Source of the DNA: Microglena sp. YARC
Taxonomy: Eukaryota > Chlorophyta > Chlorophyceae > Chlamydomonadales > Chlamydomonadaceae
Reading direction: 5' to 3'
DNA: 64,000 nucleotides
Assembly: GCA_022414725.1 (NCBI GenBank)
Contig: JAJSRW010000760.1
Location: forward strand, 1-64,000
Shown here: one piece after another, positions 57,457 through 64,000 of the stretch
Layout: each line of letters begins with the position of its first letter
Numbering within the stretch: position 1 is the stretch's first letter
Made by a program: the position numbers and the translations under genes
The notes under the pieces: generated by a model
Databases searched by the model: none
Seen by the model: only the letters and a program-made list of their open reading frames with translations
What the model was told of the DNA's origin: nothing

Positions 57457-60400
57457 CTGCGTTGGGTGGTGATGGGTTGGGTTGGGTTAAGTTGGCTTGG
57501 TTTGGTTTGGGATTAGACCTGTTACGCTGATGCCAGCCAGACCACCTGCGTTGGGTGGGGATGGGTTGGGTTGGGTTGGATTTAGTTGGGTTTAGTTGGT
57601 TTGGTTTGTTTATGCATTAGACCTGCAACTCTGATGCCAGCCATACCACCTGCATTGGGTTGGGATGGGTTGGGTTGGGATGGCTTGGGTTGGCTTGGTT
57701 TGTTCATGGATTATACCTGCAACACTGATGTCAGCCAGACCACCCGCATTGGGTTGGGATGGGTTGGGTTGGGTTGGGATGGCTTGGGTTGGCTTGGTTT
57801 GTTTATGGAATATACCTGCAACACTGATGTCAGCCAGACCACCCGCATTGGGTTGGGATGGGACGGGTTGGGTTGGGATGGCTTGGGTTGGCTTGGTTTG
57901 TTTATGGATTATACCTGCAACACTGATGTCAGCCAGACCACCCGCATTGGGTTGGGATGGGATGGGTTGGGTTGGGATGGCATGGGTTGGCTTGGTTTGT
58001 TTATGGATTAAACCTGCAAAACTGATGTCAGCCAGACCACCCGCATTGGGTTGGGATGGGTTGGGTTGGGTTGGGATGGCTTGGGTTGGCTTGGTTTGTT
58101 TATGGATTATACCTGCAACACTGATGTCAGCCAGACCACCCGCATTGGGTTGGGATGGGATGGGTTGGGTTGGGTTGGGATGGCTTGGGTTGGCTTGGTT
58201 TGTTTATGGATTATACCTGCAACACTGATGTCAGCCAGACCACCCGCATTGGGTTGGGATGGGTTGGGTTGGGTTGGGATGGCTTGGGTTGGCTTGGTTT
58301 GTTTATGGATTATACCTGCAACACTGATGTCAGCCAGACCACCCGCATTGGGTTGGGATGGGTTGGGTTGGGTTGGGATGGCTTGGGTTGGCTTGGTTTG
58401 TTTATGGATTATACCTGCAACACTGATGTCAGCCAGACCACCCGCATTGGGTTGGGATGGGTTGGGTTGGGTTGGGATGGCTTGGGTTGGCTTGGTTTGT
58501 TTATGGATTATACCTGCAACACTGATGTCAGCCAGACCACCCGCATTGGGTTGGGATGGGTTGGGTTGGGTTGGGATGGCTTGGGTTGGCTTGGTTTGTT
58601 TATGGATTATACCTGCAACACTGATGTCAGCCAGACCACCCGCATTGGGTTGGGATGGGTTGGGTTGGGTTGGGATGGCTTGGGTTGGCTTGGTTTGTTT
58701 ATGGATTATACCTGCAACACTGATGTCAGCCAGACCACCCGCATTGGGTTGGGATGGGTTGGGTTGGGTTGGGATGGCTTGGGTTGGCTTGGTTTGTTTA
58801 TGGATTATACCTGCAACACTGATGTCAGCCAGACCACCCGCATTGGGTTGGGATGGGTTGGGTTGGGTTGGGATGGCTTGGGTTGGCTTGGTTTGTTTAT
58901 GGATTATACCTGCAACACTGATGTCAGCCAGACCACCCGCATTGGGTTGGGATGGGTTGGGTTGGGTTGGGATGGCTTGGGTTGGCTTGGTTTGTTTATG
59001 GATTATACCTGCAACACTGATGTCAGCCAGACCACCCGCATTGGGTTGGGATGGGTTGGGTTTGGGTTGGGATGGCTTGGGTTGGCTTGGTTTGTTTATG
59101 GATTATACCTGCAACACTGATGTCAGCCAGACCACCCGCATTGGGTTGGGATGGGTTGGGTTGGGTTGGGATGGCTTGGGTTGGCTTGGTTTGTTTATGG
59201 ATTATACCTGCAACACTGATGTCAGCCAGACCACCCGCATTGGGTTGGGATGGGTTGGGTTGGGTTGGGATGGCTTGGGTTGGCTTGGTTTGTTTATGGA
59301 TTATACCTGCAACACTGATGTCAGCCAGACCACCCGCATTGGGTTGGGATGGGTTGGGTTGGGTTGGGATGGCTTGGGTTGGCTTGGTTTGTTTATGGAT
59401 TATACCTGCAACACTGATGTCAGCCAGACCACCCGCATTGGGTTGGGATGGGTTGGGTTGGGTTGGGATGGCTTGGGTTGGCTTGGTTTGTTTATGGATT
59501 ATACCTGCAACACTGATGTCAGCCAGACCACCCGCATTGGGTTGGGATGGGTTGGGTTGGGTTGGGATGGCTTGGGTTGGCTTGGTTTGTTTATGGATTA
59601 TACCTGCAACACTGATGTCAGCCAGACCACCCGCATTGGGTTGGGATGGGTTGGGTTGGGTTGGGATGGCTTGGGTTGGCTTGGTTTGTTTATGGATTAT
59701 ACCTGCAACACTGATGTCAGCCAGACCACCCGCATTGGGTTGGGATGGGTTGGGTTGGGTTGGGATGGCTTGGGTTGGCTTGGTTTGTTTATGGATTATA
59801 CCTGCAACACTGATGTCAGCCAGACCACCCGCATTGGGTTGGGATGGGTTGGGTTGGGTTGGGATGGCTTGGGTTGGCTTGGTTTGTTTATGGATTATAC
59901 CTGCAACACTGATGTCAGCCAGACCACCCGCATTGGGTTGGGATGGGTTGGGTTGGGTTGGGATGGCTTGGGTTGGCTTGGTTTGTTTATGGATTATACC
60001 TGCAACACTGATGTCAGCCAGACCACCCGCATTGGGTTGGGATGGGTTGGGTTGGGTTGGGATGGCTTGGGTTGGCTTGGTTTGTTTATGGATTATACCT
60101 GCAACACTGATGTCAGCCAGACCACCCGCATTGGGTTGGGATGGGTTGGGTTGGGTTGGGATGGCTTGGGTTGGCTTGGTTTGTTTATGGATTATACCTG
60201 CAACACTGATGTCAGCCAGACCACCCGCATTGGGTTGGGATGGGTTGGGTTGGGTTGGGATGGCTTGGGTTGGCTTGGTTTGTTTATGGATTATACCTGC
60301 AACACTGATGTCAGCCAGACCACCCGCATTGGGTTGGGATGGGTTGGGTTGGGTTGGGATGGCTTGGGTTGGCTTGGTTTGTTTATGGATTATACCTGCA

Positions 60401-63400
60401 ACACTGATGTCAGCCAGACCACCCGCATTGGGTTGGGATGGGTTGGGTTGGGTTGGGATGGCTTGGGTTGGCTTGGTTTGTTTATGGATTATACCTGCAA
60501 CACTGATGTCAGCCAGACCACCCGCATTGGGTTGGGATGGGTTGGGTTGGGTTGGGATGGCTTGGGTTGGCTTGGTTTGTTTATGGATTATACCTGCAAC
60601 ACTGATGTCAGCCAGACCACCCGCATTGGGTTGGGATGGGTTGGGTTGGGTTGGGATGGCTTGGGTTGGCTTGGTTTGTTTATGGATTATACCTGCAACA
60701 CTGATGTCAGCCAGACCACCCGCATTGGGTTGGGATGGGTTGGGTTGGGTTGGGATGGCTTGGGTTGGCTTGGTTTGTTTATGGATTATACCTGCAACAC
60801 TGATGTCAGCCAGACCACCCGCATTGGGTTGGGATGGGTTGGGTTGGGTTGGGATGGCTTGGGTTGGCTTGGTTTGTTTATGGATTATACCTGCAACACT
60901 GATGTCAGCCAGACCACCCGCATTGGGTTGGGATGGGTTGGGTTGGGTTGGGATGGCTTGGGTTGGCTTGGTTTGTTTATGGATTATACTGCAACACTGA
61001 TGTCAGCCAGACCACCCGCATTGGGTTGGGATGGGTTGGGTTGGGTTGGGATGGCTTGGGTTGGCTTGGTTTGTTTATGGATTATACCTGCAACACTGAT
61101 GTCAGCCAGACCACCCGCATTGGGTTGGGATGGGTTGGGTTGGGTTGGGATGGCTTGGGTTGGCTTGGTTTGTTTATGGATTATACCTGCAACACTGATG
61201 TCAGCCAGACCACCCGCATTGGGTTGGGATGGGTTGGGTTGGGTTGGGATGGCTTGGGTTGGCTTGGTTTGTTTATGGATTATACCTGCAACACTGATGT
61301 CAGCCAGACCACCCGCATTGGGTTGGGATGGGTTGGGTTGGGTTGGGATGGCTTGGGTTGGCTTGGTTTGTTTATGGATTATACCTGCAACACTGATGTC
61401 AGCCAGACCACCCGCATTGGGTTGGGATGGGTTGGGTTGGGTTGGGATGGCTTGGGTTGGCTTGGTTTGTTTATGGATTATACCTGCAACACTGATGTCA
61501 GCCAGACCACCCGCATTGGGTTGGGATGGGTTGGGTTGGGTTGGGATGGCTTGGGTTGGCTTGGTTTGTTTATGGATTATACCTGCAACACTGATGTCAG
61601 CCAGACCACCCGCATTGGGTTGGGATGGGTTGGGTTGGGTTGGGATGGCTTGGGTTGGCTTGGTTTGTTTATGGATTATACCTGCAACACTGATGTCAGC
61701 CAGACCACCCGCATTGGGTTGGGATGGGTTGGGTTGGGTTGGGATGGCTTGGGTTGGCTTGGTTTGTTTATGGATTATACCTGCAACACTGATGTCAGCC
61801 AGACCACCCGCATTGGGTTGGGATGGGTTGGGTTGGGTTGGGATGGCTTGGGTTGGCTTGGTTTGTTTATGGATTATACCTGCAACACTGATGTCAGCCA
61901 GACCACCCGCATTGGGTTGGGATGGGTTGGGTTGGGTTGGGATGGCTTGGGTTGGCTTGGTTTGTTTATGGATTATACCTGCAACACTGATGTCAGCCAG
62001 ACCACCCGCATTGGGTTGGGATGGGTTGGGTTGGGTTGGGATGGCTTGGGTTGGCTTGGTTTGTTTATGGATTATACCTGCAACACTGATGTCAGCCAGA
62101 CCACCCGCATTGGGTTGGGATGGGTTGGGTTGGGTTGGGATGGCTTGGGTTGGCTTGGTTTGTTTATGGATTATACCTGCAACACTGATGTCAGCCAGAC
62201 CACCCGCATTGGGTTGGGATGGGTTGGGTTGGGTTGGGATGGCTTGGGTTGGCTTGGTTTGTTTATGGATTATACCTGCAACACTGATGTCAGCCAGACC
62301 ACCCGCATTGGGTTGGGATGGGTTGGGTTGGGTTGGGATGGCTTGGGTTGGCTTGGTTTGTTTATGGATTATACCTGCAACACTGATGTCAGCCAGACCA
62401 CCCGCATTGGGTTGGGATGGGTTGGGTTGGGTTGGGATGGCTTGGGTTGGCTTGGTTTGTTTATGGATTATACCTGCAACACTGATGTCAGCCAGACCAC
62501 CCGCATTGGGTTGGGATGGGTTGGGTTGGGTTGGGATGGCTTGGGTTGGCTTGGTTTGTTTATGGATTATACCTGCAACACTGATGTCAGCCAGACCACC
62601 CGCATTGGGTTGGGATGGGTTGGGTTGGGTTGGGATGGCTTGGGTTGGCTTGGTTTGTTTATGGATTATACCTGCAACACTGATGTCAGCCAGACCACCC
62701 GCATTGGGTTGGGATGGGTTGGGTTGGGTTGGGATGGCTTGGGTTGGCTTGGTTTGTTTATGGATTATACCTGCAACACTGATGTCAGCCAGACCACCCG
62801 CATTGGGTTGGGATGGGTTGGGTTGGGTTGGGATGGCTTGGGTTGGCTTGGTTTGTTTATGGATTATACCTGCAACACTGATGTCAGCCAGACCACCCGC
62901 ATTGGGTTTGGGATGGGTTGGGTTGGGTTGGGATGGCTTGGGTTGGCTTGGTTTGTTTATGGATTATACCTGCAACACTGATGTCAGCCAGACCACCCGC
63001 ATTGGGTTGGGATGGGTTGGGTTGGGTTGGGATGGCTTGGGTTGGCTTGGTTTGTTTATGGATTATACCTGCAACACTGATGTCAGCCAGACCACCCGCA
63101 TTGGGTTGGGATGGGTTGGGTTGGGTTGGGATGGCTTGGGTTGGCTTGGTTTGTTTATGGATTATACCTGCAACACTGATGTCAGCCAGACCACCCGCAT
63201 TGGGTTGGGATGGGTTGGGTTGGGTTGGGATGGCTTGGGTTGGCTTGGTTTGTTTATGGATTATACCTGCAACACTGATGTCAGCCAGACCACCCGCATT
63301 GGGTTGGGATGGGTTGGGTTGGGTTGGGATGGCTTGGGTTGGCTTGGTTTGTTTATGGATTATACCTGCAACACTGATGTCAGCCAGACCACCCGCATTG

Positions 63401-64000
63401 GGTTGGGATGGGTTGGGTTGGGTTGGGATGGCTTGGGTTGGCTTGGTTTGTTTATGGATTATACCTGCAACACTGATGTCAGCCAGACCACCCGCATTGG
63501 GTTGGGATGGGTTGGGTTGGGTTGGGATGGCTTGGGTTGGCTTGGTTTGTTTATGGATTATACCTGCAACACTGATGTCAGCCAGACCACCCGCATTGGG
63601 TTGGGATGGGTTGGGTTGGGTTGGGATGGCTTGGGTTGGCTTGGTTTGTTTATGGATTATACCTGCAACACTGATGTCAGCCAGACCACCCGCATTGGGT
63701 TGGGATGGGTTGGGTTGGGTTGGGATGGCTTGGGTTGGCTTGGTTTGTTTATGGATTATACCTGCAACACTGATGTCAGCCAGACCACCCGCATTGGGTT
63801 GGGATGGGTTGGGTTGGGTTGGGATGGCTTGGGTTGGCTTGGTTTGTTTATGGATTATACCTGCAACACTGATGTCAGCCAGACCACCCGCATTGGGTTG
63901 GGATGGGTTGGGTTGGGTTGGGATGGCTTGGGTTGGCTTGGTTTGTTTATGGATTATACCTGCAACACTGATGTCAGCCAGACCACCCGCATTGGGTTGG
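57457..64000 (-). repeat. 99-bp minisatellite array 2 (homogeneous)
   Basis: About 66 units of exactly 99 bp, running off the right edge. The three units next to the exon (57457-57660) are diverged and keep GCAG before the exon-start copy. All later units read GCGG at that place and are almost identical, with only rare one-base changes (a T insertion near 59061, a C deletion near 60990, a T insertion near 62907). The array is the acceptor-side border-copy array of the catalytic-Asp exon. Its long open frames are not genes. Confidence 0.97.

Noticed and set aside
57586..62981. Very long open frames encoding repeated W/G/L-rich protein
   Set aside because: The 99-bp unit has no stop in the frames used and is a multiple of three, so the frames are automatic. 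The sequence is an intron array with decayed exon-start copies on the opposite strand.

Overview
The window is nuclear DNA from a eukaryote. I can reconstruct three spliced genes, all cut by introns with GT donors and AG acceptors. A green-lineage alga fits best. Plant-type telomere-like units (CCCTAAA) are scattered inside introns, the central gene is a plant-style R2R3-MYB factor, and another gene reads as a chlorophyllase. A prasinophyte with repeat-swollen introns would match, but the species is an inference.

Layout. 1-14068: a noisy array of a 99-bp minisatellite. 14069-26245, minus strand: sorting nexin gene (exons at 26027, 24271, 23043, 20449, 16544 and 14355) whose exons join in phase into a PX domain and the first part of a BAR region; its 3' end is not seen. 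26246-35017: no convincing gene. It holds tandem repeats, a hAT-like non-autonomous transposon at 30500-31648 and foldback-element arms. 35018-42524, plus strand: an eight-exon MYB gene encoding about 1015 residues, with two adjacent MYB repeats at the N-terminus and a third about 750 residues later. 42525-47751: tandem repeats, a foldback element, a tRNA-derived repeat and an 11-copy exon-like cassette array. 47752-57456, minus strand: the 3' four exons of a chlorophyllase-like hydrolase. 57457-64000: a near-perfect array of the same 99-bp minisatellite, lying in the upstream intron of that gene and running off the window.

The unifying signal is how the introns are built. In all three genes many introns carry tandem, decayed copies of their own exon-intron borders. 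Copies of the exon end plus donor lie just downstream of the exon. Copies of the acceptor plus the first 30-90 nt of the next exon lie just upstream of it. The 99-bp minisatellite is the extreme case: each unit contains a decayed copy of the 5' end of the chlorophyllase exon at 57375-57456. In the sorting nexin and MYB genes the introns also tend to be G/GT-rich in the donor half and C/CA-rich in the acceptor half, so the two halves could pair.

One problem needs resolving. The left array carries copies of the chlorophyllase exon start but sits directly downstream of a sorting nexin exon. Either a second chlorophyllase-type exon lies to the left, or the repeat moved, or the assembly was joined wrongly through this repeat. 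The indel-rich texture of the left array makes an assembly cause credible.

The three genes have no evident shared pathway: membrane trafficking (sorting nexin), transcription (MYB) and chlorophyll breakdown (chlorophyllase).
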